A stretch of 64,000 bases of DNA from Costertonia aggregata (GTDB lineage: Bacteria; Bacteroidota; Bacteroidia; Flavobacteriales; Flavobacteriaceae): NCBI RefSeq assembly GCF_013402795.1, contig NZ_CP058595.1, forward strand, positions 3,264,001 to 3,328,000, in the 5' to 3' direction. The position numbers were made by a program, and so were the translations under genes. Shown piece after piece: positions 25,895 to 35,318 of this stretch; within the stretch, counting starts at the first letter, position 1, and each line of letters starts with the position of its first letter. Under the pieces are notes generated by a model that was not told the origin of the DNA, ran no database searches, and worked only from the letters and a program-made list of their open reading frames with translations.

Positions 25895-26296
25895 TTATTT
25901 GCTTTTTACCCTGCGTTTTACCCAAGACAGTGCGTTTTCAAACTCTATGAAGAACTTCATATTCTTTTTATAGAATAGTTTTTCCACTTTAAAATTATGC
26001 ATGTCTATTTCCTTTACGGAGACTATTGCCATGGCCCTAAGGTTTTCCAATTCCCTAAGATATGTGTAAATGGTCGGGTCAATGGCATAGGAATGTTTAC
26101 GCAAGCTTATGTAGCCAAAGTTTCTTTCCCTGTAATGAATTTCTGCGATACCTATGATTTGATATGCCCTTTCCAGGGTTAGGGTCGACCCTTCGTTGAA
26201 AATGGATACCATATAATCATCATAAACCTGTATTTTACCAATGTCAAGGATGTATTCCCTAACAATGATTTTATTTTTTACTGGGCGAACTTTCAT
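25895..26296 (-). CDS. Hypothetical protein with STAS/SpoIIAA-like features
   Basis: 133 residues, no signal peptide. The alternating pattern (YMVSIFNEGSTLTLERAYQI, GYISLRKHSYAIDPTIYTYL, AMAIVSV) resembles the STAS-like SpoIIAA fold hypotheticals common in Flavobacteriia, but similarity is only by pattern. The gene is convergent with nnr (10 bp apart) and lies downstream of the clpC terminator. Confidence 0.6.
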   Translation of the reverse strand: MKVRPVKNKIIVREYILDIGKIQVYDDYMVSIFNEGSTLTLERAYQIIGIAEIHYRERNFGYISLRKHSYAIDPTIYTYLRELENLRAMAIVSVKEIDMHNFKVEKLFYKKNMKFFIEFENALSWVKRRVKSK

Positions 26297-26439
26297 TTTT
26301 CGGTAAGTATTATAGTGTGTCTAAGACGAAAGTATTGCTATGTCGCAGGTAATTGAAATATAATAGATGAATAGCGCAAATATCGTTTGTACGGTTAGAA
26401 ATTTTCACTAGATAATTATGTATGATGCATAAGAAAAAA

Positions 26440-26468
26440 GGAAGCCGTTACTAACGGCTTCCTTTAAT
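26440..26468. terminator. Terminator of clpC
   Basis: GGAAGCCGTT (26440-26449) and AACGGCTTCC (26453-26462) form a perfect 10-bp stem with a 3-nt loop. Read on the minus strand it is followed by TTTTTTCTT, a strong intrinsic terminator 24 bp after the clpC stop. Confidence 0.85.
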
Positions 26469-26486
26469 TGAAACTAGTGTTTTTAA

Positions 26487-29042
26487 TTACGCCTTTGACG
26501 ATTTTGCAGCTTTCTTGATTTTAATGGTCAATTCTTCTTTCTTTTCATCAAAATCCATTGCAATGGCATCGCCCTCTTCTAATTTTGAATTTACGATTTC
26601 CTCTGCCAGGGCATCTTCAATATACTTTTGAATAGCTCTTTTTAGAGGTCTAGCACCATATTGCTTATCAAAACCTTTATCCGCGATATAGTCCTTGGCC
26701 TTTTCTGAGAGTTTAAGGTCATACCCTATATCCTTGATACGGCTGAACAACTTTTTCAACTCGATGTCAATGATTTTATGAATGTCTTCTCTTTCCAACG
26801 AATTGAATACGACAACATCATCTATCCTATTGAGAAATTCAGGGGCAAAAGCTTTTTTAAGTGCACTTTCAATCACACTTTTTTGGTGTGTATCTGCTTG
26901 TGATTTCATGGCTGCGGTACCGAAGCCGACACCTTGTCCGAAATCTTTCAATTTACGTGCTCCTATATTGGAGGTCATGATAATGATAGTATTCCTAAAA
27001 TCGATTTTTCTACCTAAGCTATCCGTTAAAAAACCATCATCCAACACCTGTAACATCATATTGAACACATCTGGATGTGCTTTCTCGACTTCGTCAAGCA
27101 GTACCACGGAATATGGTTTTCTTCGTACTTTTTCGGTTAACTGACCCCCTTCTTCGTAACCTACGTATCCTGGAGGTGCTCCAACGAGTCTAGAAATGGC
27201 GAATTTTTCCATGTATTCGCTCATGTCTATTCTAATTAATGCATCCTCGGAGTCAAATAGTTCTTTCGCCAGTACTTTGGCCAGTTGGGTTTTGCCTACC
27301 CCGGTTTGTCCTAAAAAGATGAACGATCCAATGGGTTTGTTTGGGTCTTTGAGTCCAGCTCTGTTTCGTTGAATTGCTTTGGCGACTTTGGCGACGGCCT
27401 CATCTTGTCCGATTACGTTTCCTTTGATCAGGTCGGGCAATTCAGCCAATTTATTGCTTTCGGTCTGTGCAATCCGATTTACAGGGATACCGCTCATCAT
27501 GGAAACCACATCCGCCACATTGTCATCGGTTACGATTTCGCGATGTAGTTTGCTATCTTCTTCCCATTTTTCCTGGGCAGATGCCAAATCTTTTTCAATG
27601 CGTTTTTCGTCATCCCTTAATTTGGCGGCTTCTTCGTACCGTTGTTTTTTGACGACACTGTTTTTAAGCTCGCGCACATCTTCTAATTGTTTCTCTAGCT
27701 CCAAAATTTGTTTGGGGACGTCCATATTAACGATGTGAACCCTAGAACCGGCTTCGTCCAAAGCATCGATGGCCTTGTCCGGTAAAAATCTGTCGGTCAT
27801 ATACCTATTAGTCAACTTCACGCAAGCGGTAATCGCTTCGTCTGTATAGTTGACATTGTGGTGGTCCTCGTATTTGCCTTTTATGTTTTGAAGTATCTCA
27901 ATAGTTTCCTCAACGGTAGTGGGTTCAACCATTACTTTCTGAAAACGCCTCTCAAGGGCACCATCTTTTTCAATATACTGTCTATACTCGTCGAGTGTAG
28001 TAGCTCCGATACATTGAATTTCTCCCCTGGCCAGTGCCGGTTTGAACATATTGGAAGCATCTAGGCTTCCAGTGGCACCACCAGCACCGACAATGGTATG
28101 TATTTCATCGATAAAGAGAATAACGTCATCATTCTTTTCCAATTCGTTCATAACGGCCTTCATACGCTCCTCAAATTGGCCACGATATTTGGTGCCAGCC
28201 ACCAAGGAAGCCAAATCCAAGGTAACTACACGTTTTCCATAAAGAATGCGAGATACTTTTTTATTGATGATGCGTAAAGCCAGACCTTCGGCAATGGCAC
28301 TTTTACCAACTCCGGGCTCACCAATGAGTAGCGGGTTGTTCTTTTTTCTTCTGCTCAGTATCTGGGAAACCCTTTCAATCTCTTTTTCCCGACCCACTAC
28401 CGGGTCTAACTTGTTCTCTTCGGCCATTTTGGTAAGGTCACGACCAAAGTTGTCCAAAACGGGCGTTTTGGATTTTTTATTTCCTTTTTGATTGCCAGAG
28501 TTGCCGAACGTACCTTCTTTGCCCTCACCAGCTTCATCGGAATCGTTATCGCTTGGAAAAGATTCTGATGTTGGGTTGTCTATAAAATCATCATCACTGG
28601 TAATCATTGATTTAAACTGCTCTTTTACCCCATCATAATCTACCTTTAGTTTATGGAGCAGTTTTGTTGTGGGATCATTCTCGTTTCTCAAAATGCACAA
28701 CAATAAATGGGCGGTGTTTATCGAAGAGCTCTGAAAAAGCTTCGCCTCTAAAAACGTGGTTTTCAATGCACGCTCCGCTTGTCTTGTCAGGTGAAGGTTT
28801 TTTTTGTCTTTTTGTATGTTACCGGAATTTGGATTAGCCGGGCTGAGAATTTCGACCTTTCTTCTCAGATGGTCCAAATCTACGTCCAAGGCATCCAAAA
28901 TACTTATCGCTTTTCCATTTCCGTCTCTGAGTAGCCCCAACATTAAATGTTCGGTCCCTATAAAATCGTGACCCAACCGTAATGCCTCTTCTTTGCTGTA
29001 CGCAATTACATCTTTTACTCTAGGGGAAAAATTATCATCCAT
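26487..29042 (-). CDS. clpC: ATP-dependent Clp protease ATP-binding subunit ClpC
   Basis: 851 residues. N-domain repeats (residues about 1-150), then a first AAA+ module with Walker A GEPGVGKSAIAEG and Walker B VILFIDEIHT, a UVR-type middle segment (QRYEEAAKLRDDEKRIEKDL) and a second AAA+ module (GQTGVGKTQLAKVLAKELF, VVLLDEVEKAH). These identify the ClpC class of HSP100 unfoldases, which feed ClpP. It stands divergent from gyrA with a 258-bp intergenic region. Standard length. Confidence 0.98.
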   Translation of the reverse strand: MDDNFSPRVKDVIAYSKEEALRLGHDFIGTEHLMLGLLRDGNGKAISILDALDVDLDHLRRKVEILSPANPNSGNIQKDKKNLHLTRQAERALKTTFLEAKLFQSSSINTAHLLLCILRNENDPTTKLLHKLKVDYDGVKEQFKSMITSDDDFIDNPTSESFPSDNDSDEAGEGKEGTFGNSGNQKGNKKSKTPVLDNFGRDLTKMAEENKLDPVVGREKEIERVSQILSRRKKNNPLLIGEPGVGKSAIAEGLALRIINKKVSRILYGKRVVTLDLASLVAGTKYRGQFEERMKAVMNELEKNDDVILFIDEIHTIVGAGGATGSLDASNMFKPALARGEIQCIGATTLDEYRQYIEKDGALERRFQKVMVEPTTVEETIEILQNIKGKYEDHHNVNYTDEAITACVKLTNRYMTDRFLPDKAIDALDEAGSRVHIVNMDVPKQILELEKQLEDVRELKNSVVKKQRYEEAAKLRDDEKRIEKDLASAQEKWEEDSKLHREIVTDDNVADVVSMMSGIPVNRIAQTESNKLAELPDLIKGNVIGQDEAVAKVAKAIQRNRAGLKDPNKPIGSFIFLGQTGVGKTQLAKVLAKELFDSEDALIRIDMSEYMEKFAISRLVGAPPGYVGYEEGGQLTEKVRRKPYSVVLLDEVEKAHPDVFNMMLQVLDDGFLTDSLGRKIDFRNTIIIMTSNIGARKLKDFGQGVGFGTAAMKSQADTHQKSVIESALKKAFAPEFLNRIDDVVVFNSLEREDIHKIIDIELKKLFSRIKDIGYDLKLSEKAKDYIADKGFDKQYGARPLKRAIQKYIEDALAEEIVNSKLEEGDAIAMDFDEKKEELTIKIKKAAKSSKA

Positions 29043-29300
29043 AAATTATCCTTTCAACTTTAAAAATAGTAAATCTATTTCACACATGGGCAAATACCAT
29101 ACCCATATTCGACAAACTAGGTCTAAATGACGAAAAAAACCACCATTTACAAAAAAATTAACATCTAAATTATCAACGAAAACGTGGCCCGTAAGTGTTG
29201 ATAAATTGTTTAATAAAGTAGCTTGACAATGCTTCAAAAGATGTCATTTTACGTATATTGGCATGTTTTTTTAACGTTATAAATTAAGAAGATTCCAAAT

Positions 29301-31835
29301 ATGGCTGAAGGAGAAAAATTGATTCCTATTAACATTGAAGACGAGATGAAATCCGCCTACATTGATTATTCGATGTCGGTCATTGTGTCACGTGCCCTGC
29401 CCGATGTCAGAGACGGTCTAAAACCGGTGCACAGAAGGGTTTTGTATGGCATGTACGAATTAGGGGTGCGTTCTACCAGTGCACATAAGAAATCTGCACG
29501 TATCGTAGGTGAGGTATTGGGTAAATACCACCCGCATGGCGATACTTCGGTCTATGATTCTATGGTGCGAATGGCACAGGAATGGAGCTTGCGGTATATG
29601 TTGGTCGATGGTCAGGGTAACTTTGGTTCGGTTGATGGCGATAGCCCTGCCGCCATGCGTTACACTGAGGCGAGAATGCGGCGCATCGCTGATGATATGC
29701 TTGCGGACATAGATAAAGATACGGTTGACCATCAATTGAATTTTGACGATTCTTTGGAAGAACCTACGGTCTTACCTACTAGGGTCCCTCAACTATTGAT
29801 CAACGGCGCATCGGGTATAGCAGTGGGTATGGCGACCAATATGCCGCCACATAACCTTTCCGAAGTTGTTGACGGTACGATTGCATACATTGACAATACA
29901 GAAATAGAAATTGACGAACTGATAACCCACATCAAAGCCCCGGATTTTCCGACCGGAGGTATTATTTATGGTTACGACGGGGTCAAAGAAGCGTTCCATA
30001 CCGGTCGTGGTCGAGTAGTAATGCGGGCCAAGGCCAGTATCGAAGAAGTACAGGGCAGGGAATGTATTGTCGTGAAAGAAATTCCGTACCAGGTCAATAA
30101 GGCAGATATGATCAAGAAGACTGCCGATTTGGTCAATGATAAAAAAATAGAAGGCATTTCTACCATTCGCGACGAGTCGGATAGAAAAGGGATGCGTATA
30201 GTTTACATATTGAAAAGGGATGCCATTCCCAATATTGTTTTAAATACGTTATACAAATACACTGCTTTACAATCCTCTTTCAGCGTAAACAATATTGCAT
30301 TGGTCAACGGAAGACCCCAATTATTGAACCTAAAGGAAATCATTCATTATTTTGTTGAGCATAGGCATGAAGTTGTCGTAAGGCGTACAAAGTTTGAGCT
30401 CAAAAAGGCCGAGGACAGAGCTCATATTTTGGAAGGTCTCATTATTGCCTCGGACAATATTGATGAGGTCATAAAAATAATACGTGCCTCTTCAAATGCC
30501 GATGAGGCCAGGGAGAATTTGATGGAACGCTTTAAGCTTACCGAAATCCAGGCCAAGGCCATAGTTGAAATGCGATTGCGCCAACTCACCGGTCTTGAAC
30601 AGGATAAGCTTAGGTCCGAGTACGATGAAATTATCAAGACTATCGCCGATTTAAAGGACATTCTTGAAAAGAAAGACCGTAGAATGGCCATCATCAAAGA
30701 CGAATTACTTGAAGTCAAGCAAAAATATGGTGATGAAAGACGCTCGGAAATCAATTTTGCCGGTGGGGATTTAAGTATAGAAGATATGATTCCCGATGAG
30801 CAGGTGGTCATTACCATATCCCATGCAGGATATATCAAAAGAACACCGCTTACCGAATATAAGACCCAAAATAGGGGAGGAGTAGGCCAAAAAGCATCTT
30901 CAACAAGAAATGAAGACTTTTTGGAGCACCTCTTCGTGGGAACCAACCACCAGTACATGCTGTTCTTTACCCAAAAAGGAAAATGCTTTTGGATGCGGGT
31001 ATATGAAATTCCGGAAGGTAGCAGAACCTTCAAAGGTAGGGCCATACAAAACCTAATCAATATAGAAAGTGATGATAAGGTAAAAGCTTTCATATGTACC
31101 CAAGATTTAAAGGACGAGGATTATGTGAACAGCCATTACGTAATTATGGCGACCAAAAAGGGTACGGTCAAGAAAACTTCATTGGAACAATATTCGCGAC
31201 CAAGGCAAAACGGTATAAACGCTATAACCATTCGGGAGGACGATGAATTGCTAGAAGCGAAACTGACTACGGGCACAAGCCAAATTTTCCTAGGTTTAAA
31301 ATCCGGTAAGGCCATTAGGTTTGAAGAGGGGAAAACCCGACCTATGGGAAGAAACGCTTCGGGGGTCAGGGGAATTCGATTAGCGAACGACAATGATGAG
31401 GTCATAGGCATGGTTTCAGTGCATAATTTTGAGGATGAGTTATTGGTCGTGTCCGAAAACGGTTATGGCAAACGTTCCAGTATTGATGATTATAGAATTA
31501 CGAATAGAGGAGGTAAGGGGGTAAAGACCATTTCCATCACCGATAAAACAGGTGGCCTTGTTGCCATTAAAAACGTTACCGATTCCGATGATTTGATGAT
31601 CATCAACAAATCGGGCATCGCTATCAGAATGAGCGTTGAAGACCTTCGTGTAATGGGCAGGGCAACCCAGGGCGTTAAGCTCATTAACATCAAAGGTGAC
31701 GATTCTATAGCCGCGGTCGCAAAAGTAATGAAAGATGAAGATGATATTGCAGATACCGACATTATGGATATCGAGGTCGATGCCGAAGAAGATGGCACGG
31801 CTCTTGATAATGATAGCCCGGAAACAAAAGAATAA
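29301..31835 (+). CDS. gyrA: DNA gyrase subunit A
   Basis: 844 residues. It starts LIPINIEDEMKSAYIDYSMSVIVSRALPDVRDG; the catalytic Tyr lies in AAMRYTEARM (about 121). The quinolone-resistance region reads GKYHPHGDTSVYDSMVRMAQ, with Ser at the position after HPHGD replaced by Thr-Ser. The C-terminal pinwheel has the GyrA-box-like QNRGGVGQK (near 531), which distinguishes it from ParC, and an acidic tail. Essential negative supercoiling enzyme. Confidence 0.98.
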   Translation: MAEGEKLIPINIEDEMKSAYIDYSMSVIVSRALPDVRDGLKPVHRRVLYGMYELGVRSTSAHKKSARIVGEVLGKYHPHGDTSVYDSMVRMAQEWSLRYMLVDGQGNFGSVDGDSPAAMRYTEARMRRIADDMLADIDKDTVDHQLNFDDSLEEPTVLPTRVPQLLINGASGIAVGMATNMPPHNLSEVVDGTIAYIDNTEIEIDELITHIKAPDFPTGGIIYGYDGVKEAFHTGRGRVVMRAKASIEEVQGRECIVVKEIPYQVNKADMIKKTADLVNDKKIEGISTIRDESDRKGMRIVYILKRDAIPNIVLNTLYKYTALQSSFSVNNIALVNGRPQLLNLKEIIHYFVEHRHEVVVRRTKFELKKAEDRAHILEGLIIASDNIDEVIKIIRASSNADEARENLMERFKLTEIQAKAIVEMRLRQLTGLEQDKLRSEYDEIIKTIADLKDILEKKDRRMAIIKDELLEVKQKYGDERRSEINFAGGDLSIEDMIPDEQVVITISHAGYIKRTPLTEYKTQNRGGVGQKASSTRNEDFLEHLFVGTNHQYMLFFTQKGKCFWMRVYEIPEGSRTFKGRAIQNLINIESDDKVKAFICTQDLKDEDYVNSHYVIMATKKGTVKKTSLEQYSRPRQNGINAITIREDDELLEAKLTTGTSQIFLGLKSGKAIRFEEGKTRPMGRNASGVRGIRLANDNDEVIGMVSVHNFEDELLVVSENGYGKRSSIDDYRITNRGGKGVKTISITDKTGGLVAIKNVTDSDDLMIINKSGIAIRMSVEDLRVMGRATQGVKLINIKGDDSIAAVAKVMKDEDDIADTDIMDIEVDAEEDGTALDNDSPETKE

Positions 31836-31860
31836 TAATTTAAACACTAATATTTTTAAT

Positions 31861-33123
31861 ATGAAAACTAAAGTTTTAATCCTTTCGGCAATGACTTTTT
31901 CGTTGGTGGGATTCGCACAAAAATCCGAATTGAAAACTGCTGAAAAAGAACTCAAAAATGGTAATAATGCCGCAGCCAAAACCGCTTTGGAAAGTGCTTC
32001 CCCACTTATGAGCGGTGCTGATGCCAAGTACAAGGCACAATATCAATTTTTATTGGGAGAGGTAAATTATAATATGGCCAAAGGTGGTGATACCAGCGCC
32101 TTTGACTCGGCAATTTCTGCCTATAACGAAGTTGTTGCGATTGAAGAAGCATCGGGCAAATCAAAATATACTGCCGATGCCAAACAAAAAATGCAAGCGA
32201 TGACTGCAGATTTGGTAAACTCGGCCGTGGAAGATAATGCGAACAAAAAATATAAAGAAGCAGCCGAAAAGCTTTATTTGAGTTATAAATTGAGCCCAAA
32301 GGACACCAATTATCTATATTTTGCCGCAAGTAGCTCGGTTACTGGGGGTGATTATGAAAAGGCACTTGATTACTACAATGAACTCAAGGAAATAGGTTAT
32401 GATGGTAGTGGTGTGGTCTACAAAGCAAAGAATGTGGCTACGGGAGAAATGGAAGAAATGGACAAGGTCCAAAGAGACTTGATGGTGAAGTCCGGTACAT
32501 ACTCTGACCCTGTTGACGAGAAAACGCCATCAAAAACATCGGAAATAATCAAAAATATAGCATTGATATACACCCAACTGGGTCAAGACGATAAAGCACT
32601 GGAAGCTTATAAGGATGCTAGGGCCGATGACCCAAAGGATGTAACCCTAATTTTGAACGAAGCCAATTTATACTATAAATTAGGCGATAAGGAAAAGTTC
32701 AAGGAACTTATGGCAGAAGCAACCGCTGTTTCACCGGACAATCCCGATTTGTTCTACAATATTGGCGTAATCAATATGGAGCAAGGCAATATTCAAGAAG
32801 CCCGAGATGCTTACAAGAAGACTTTGGAAATAAACCCAGGGTATACAAACGCTCAATTGAACCTGTCTACGACTTATGTGAACGAGGGCAACGCTCTAAT
32901 AGATGAAATGAACGAACTTGGTAACTCAAGAGCGGATATTGCACGTTACGATGAGTTGAAACAAAAGAAAGACGATTTGTTTATGGAAGGCGCAACGGTT
33001 CTCGAAGAAGCTTTAAAGACCAATCCGGGCAACCAGGGTATTCTAACTCAATTAAAGAATATTTATGGTGCTATGGGGGATAATGAAAACTTCATGAGAA
33101 TCAAAAAACTGTTGGCAGAATAA
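31861..33123 (+). CDS. Exported TPR protein
   Basis: Start ATG 31861 gives a signal peptide (MKTKVLILSAMTFSLVGFAQ); a longer frame into gyrA is rejected. 420 residues with several TPR units: AAKTALESA, KYKEAAEKLYLSYKLSPKD, GDYEKALDYYNELKEIGYD, GQDDKALEAYKDARADDPKD and GNIQEARDAYKKTLEINPGY. Predicted periplasmic scaffold of unknown partner. It follows gyrA by 25 bp, so may be cotranscribed. Confidence 0.85.
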   Translation: MKTKVLILSAMTFSLVGFAQKSELKTAEKELKNGNNAAAKTALESASPLMSGADAKYKAQYQFLLGEVNYNMAKGGDTSAFDSAISAYNEVVAIEEASGKSKYTADAKQKMQAMTADLVNSAVEDNANKKYKEAAEKLYLSYKLSPKDTNYLYFAASSSVTGGDYEKALDYYNELKEIGYDGSGVVYKAKNVATGEMEEMDKVQRDLMVKSGTYSDPVDEKTPSKTSEIIKNIALIYTQLGQDDKALEAYKDARADDPKDVTLILNEANLYYKLGDKEKFKELMAEATAVSPDNPDLFYNIGVINMEQGNIQEARDAYKKTLEINPGYTNAQLNLSTTYVNEGNALIDEMNELGNSRADIARYDELKQKKDDLFMEGATVLEEALKTNPGNQGILTQLKNIYGAMGDNENFMRIKKLLAE

Positions 33124-33138
33124 TCTTCAAATTTTAAA

Positions 33139-33175
33139 GAACAAAGGGCCTTGGTTTTTGACCAGGGCCTTTTTT
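33139..33175. terminator. Bidirectional terminator
   Basis: An imperfect hairpin AAAGGGCCTTGG ... CCAGGGCCTTTTTT (one bulge) lies between the convergent TPR and NlpC/P60 genes, with a T6 tract on the plus strand. Confidence 0.65.
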
Positions 33176-33926
33176 ATATGATTTTTTTGATGACCCTAAG
33201 CTTGTGCGTATAGTTTTTTAATTCGGTATTGAATATGCCTGTATGGTCCAAACGGTCAATTCTTACTTTTCCGTGGGAATGGATGATGTAGTTGTTTTTC
33301 ATGATTATCCCGACATGGTCTATAATACCGTCGGGATTGTCAAAAAAAGCCAAATCGCCCGCCTCACTTTCTTCAATAAAGCTTAAGGCCTCACCCTGCA
33401 CAGCCTGTTCAGAGGCATTTCTTGATAATTTATATCCATTGGTTCTGTAAGACATTTGCGTTAACCCGGAAGAATCTATCCCAAAGGGTGTTTTTCCACC
33501 CCATAGGAAAGGTGCGTTTAGATAAAGGAGTGCGGTATTCACTATATTTTCCTTATCATTTTGTCCAAAAGAGCATCCGCCTTCATGGGTATGCTTTAAA
33601 CAAGGGGTCTCAGGTATGAACGAGCCTAAAATCAAAGGAATCAAAATATCGTGTTCCTTAGTAATGAACGATACCAGATCGGTCGTGATTTTTGTTGATT
33701 TTGAAGTATTTAGATTTTCATAATCGGTTTCCGAGATCAAAAGATACTGGTGATTATTTATCCATCCTTCGGCCTTGTCGAAAGCAATGCGTATTCTACT
33801 CCATTTTTTTTGTCGTTCCAACACTTTAAAATGTTCCCCATAAAGAAGTTGGGTCGTCATTTCACCCGTATCATTCGAAATATTTCTGACGGAAACAACG
33901 CTCAAATGGCAAATACCATACTGCAT
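33174..33926 (-). CDS. SH3b-NlpC/P60 protein with Ser at the catalytic Cys position
   Basis: 250 residues. Residues about 1-65 look like a bacterial SH3 domain, about 125-245 an NlpC/P60 (C40) domain: FLWGGKTPFGIDSSGLTQM and DHVGIIMKNNYIIHSHG (His204 and His216/218). The family nucleophile Cys of D-C-S-G is Ser152, encoded TCT, one base from TGT. As read, it should lack normal Cys peptidase activity unless Ser substitutes. No signal peptide is seen. It lies 22 bp after the thiolase gene on the same strand. Confidence 0.85.
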   Translation of the reverse strand: MQYGICHLSVVSVRNISNDTGEMTTQLLYGEHFKVLERQKKWSRIRIAFDKAEGWINNHQYLLISETDYENLNTSKSTKITTDLVSFITKEHDILIPLILGSFIPETPCLKHTHEGGCSFGQNDKENIVNTALLYLNAPFLWGGKTPFGIDSSGLTQMSYRTNGYKLSRNASEQAVQGEALSFIEESEAGDLAFFDNPDGIIDHVGIIMKNNYIIHSHGKVRIDRLDHTGIFNTELKNYTHKLRVIKKII

Positions 33927-33948
33927 ATAAAAAATTTAAGAGGAAAAC

Positions 33949-35124
33949 TTAAACGGTTTCCAAAACAATCGCAGAAGCACCACCGCCACCATTACAAATA
34001 GCGGCAGCACCTAGTTTCCCGTTATTTTGTTGCATAACGCTAAGCAAGGTTATAACAATCCTTGCTCCCGAGCATCCTAAGGGATGTCCCAAAGAAACCG
34101 CACCGCCGTTTACATTAACGTTGGTGTCGGTCAACCCTAAAAGTTTCATGTTGGCCAAACCCACTACCGAAAATGCTTCGTTAAATTCGAAAAAATCGAT
34201 TTCATCGATAGTCAACCCAGCTTTTTCCAAAGCTTTTGGTAGTGCTTTTGCAGGTGCTGTGGTAAACCATTTTGGTTCTTGGGCTGCATCGGCATAACTT
34301 TTAATGACGGCCAATGGCTTTAAGTCCAGCTCTTTTGCCTTATCCATGCTCATGAGTACCAAAGCAGCGGCACCATCGTTGATAGTAGATGCATTGGCAG
34401 CGGTAACCGTACCTTCTTTGGTGAAAGCTGCGCGCAAAGCAGGTATTTTTTCCAATTTAACATTTTTAAACTCCTCGTCCTCGGTCACTACTATGGGTTC
34501 GCCCCTTCTTTGCGGAACTTCTACGGGAACAACTTCATTATCAAATTTTCCAGTTTCCCAAGCTGCTGCGGAACGTTTGTAGGACTGTATGGCAAAATTA
34601 TCCTGGTCTTCACGTGAAAAATTATGTTCAACGGCGCAGGCATCGGCACAGACACCCATGGCATTTTCATCATAAGCATCGACAAGGCCATCTTTCTGCA
34701 TACCGTCAACGAGCGAGGTGGCTCCAAATTTCACCCCGTTTCTTATATGTACGTAATGTGGGATTAGGCTCATGTTTTCCATACCACCGGCCACAACGAT
34801 TGAAGTATCCCCAAGAGCTATGGACTGTGCGGCCTGCATAATGGTTTTCATTCCCGAGGCACATACTTTATTTATGGTCGTACAGGGTACGGTATCTGGA
34901 ATACCTGCATAAATAGCAGCCTGTCTGGCCGGGGCTTGTCCTGTTCCCGCCTGAACTACATTGCCCATTAGCACTTCTTGGACAGCCTCCGGATTAAGGT
35001 CAATTTTTTCCAAAGCCCCTTTAATAGCTATTGCACCAAGTTTTGGTGCGGGAATACTGGATAATTTTCCCATGAAACTTCCTATGGGAGTTCTGGCAAC
35101 GGATACTATAACAACCTCTTTCAT
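33949..35124 (-). CDS. Acetyl-CoA C-acetyltransferase (thiolase)
   Basis: 391 residues, normal. Catalytic Cys in NKVCASGMKTIMQAAQ (near 88), His in EAFSVVGLANMKLL and Cys in GHPLGCSGARI (near 377), plus a C-terminal GGGGASAIVLE. It condenses or cleaves acyl-CoA; whether it is biosynthetic (atoB) or degradative cannot be told. It probably forms an operon with the NlpC/P60 gene downstream. Confidence 0.96.
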   Translation of the reverse strand: MKEVVIVSVARTPIGSFMGKLSSIPAPKLGAIAIKGALEKIDLNPEAVQEVLMGNVVQAGTGQAPARQAAIYAGIPDTVPCTTINKVCASGMKTIMQAAQSIALGDTSIVVAGGMENMSLIPHYVHIRNGVKFGATSLVDGMQKDGLVDAYDENAMGVCADACAVEHNFSREDQDNFAIQSYKRSAAAWETGKFDNEVVPVEVPQRRGEPIVVTEDEEFKNVKLEKIPALRAAFTKEGTVTAANASTINDGAAALVLMSMDKAKELDLKPLAVIKSYADAAQEPKWFTTAPAKALPKALEKAGLTIDEIDFFEFNEAFSVVGLANMKLLGLTDTNVNVNGGAVSLGHPLGCSGARIVITLLSVMQQNNGKLGAAAICNGGGGASAIVLETV

Positions 35125-35291
35125 TTATACACGATTTATTGCTGCGAAATTAAGAAATTAAAGAATAAGGAAAACCCGTATACGTTATTTATGTAACAAC
35201 CACGATTTAAGTTTTTCCCGTTACATTGCATAAATACGGTCATTTTCTACAAAGCGCATTGTTTGAAACAAGGTTTTGAAGTTTAATTTTC

Positions 35292-35299
35292 TATTTTTG
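35292..35299 (+). promoter_or_regulatory. Candidate -7 box for the 7TM-HD gene
   Basis: TATTTTTG matches TAnnTTTG, 19 bp before the ATG at 35319. No well-placed -33 element is seen. Confidence 0.4.
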
Positions 35300-35318
35300 A
35301 CTTTATACATCTACACAA

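Noticed and set aside
30422-31093. Long reverse ORF inside gyrA
   Set aside because: It is the antisense shadow of gyrA, Ser/Leu-rich as expected from reverse reading of this codon usage.
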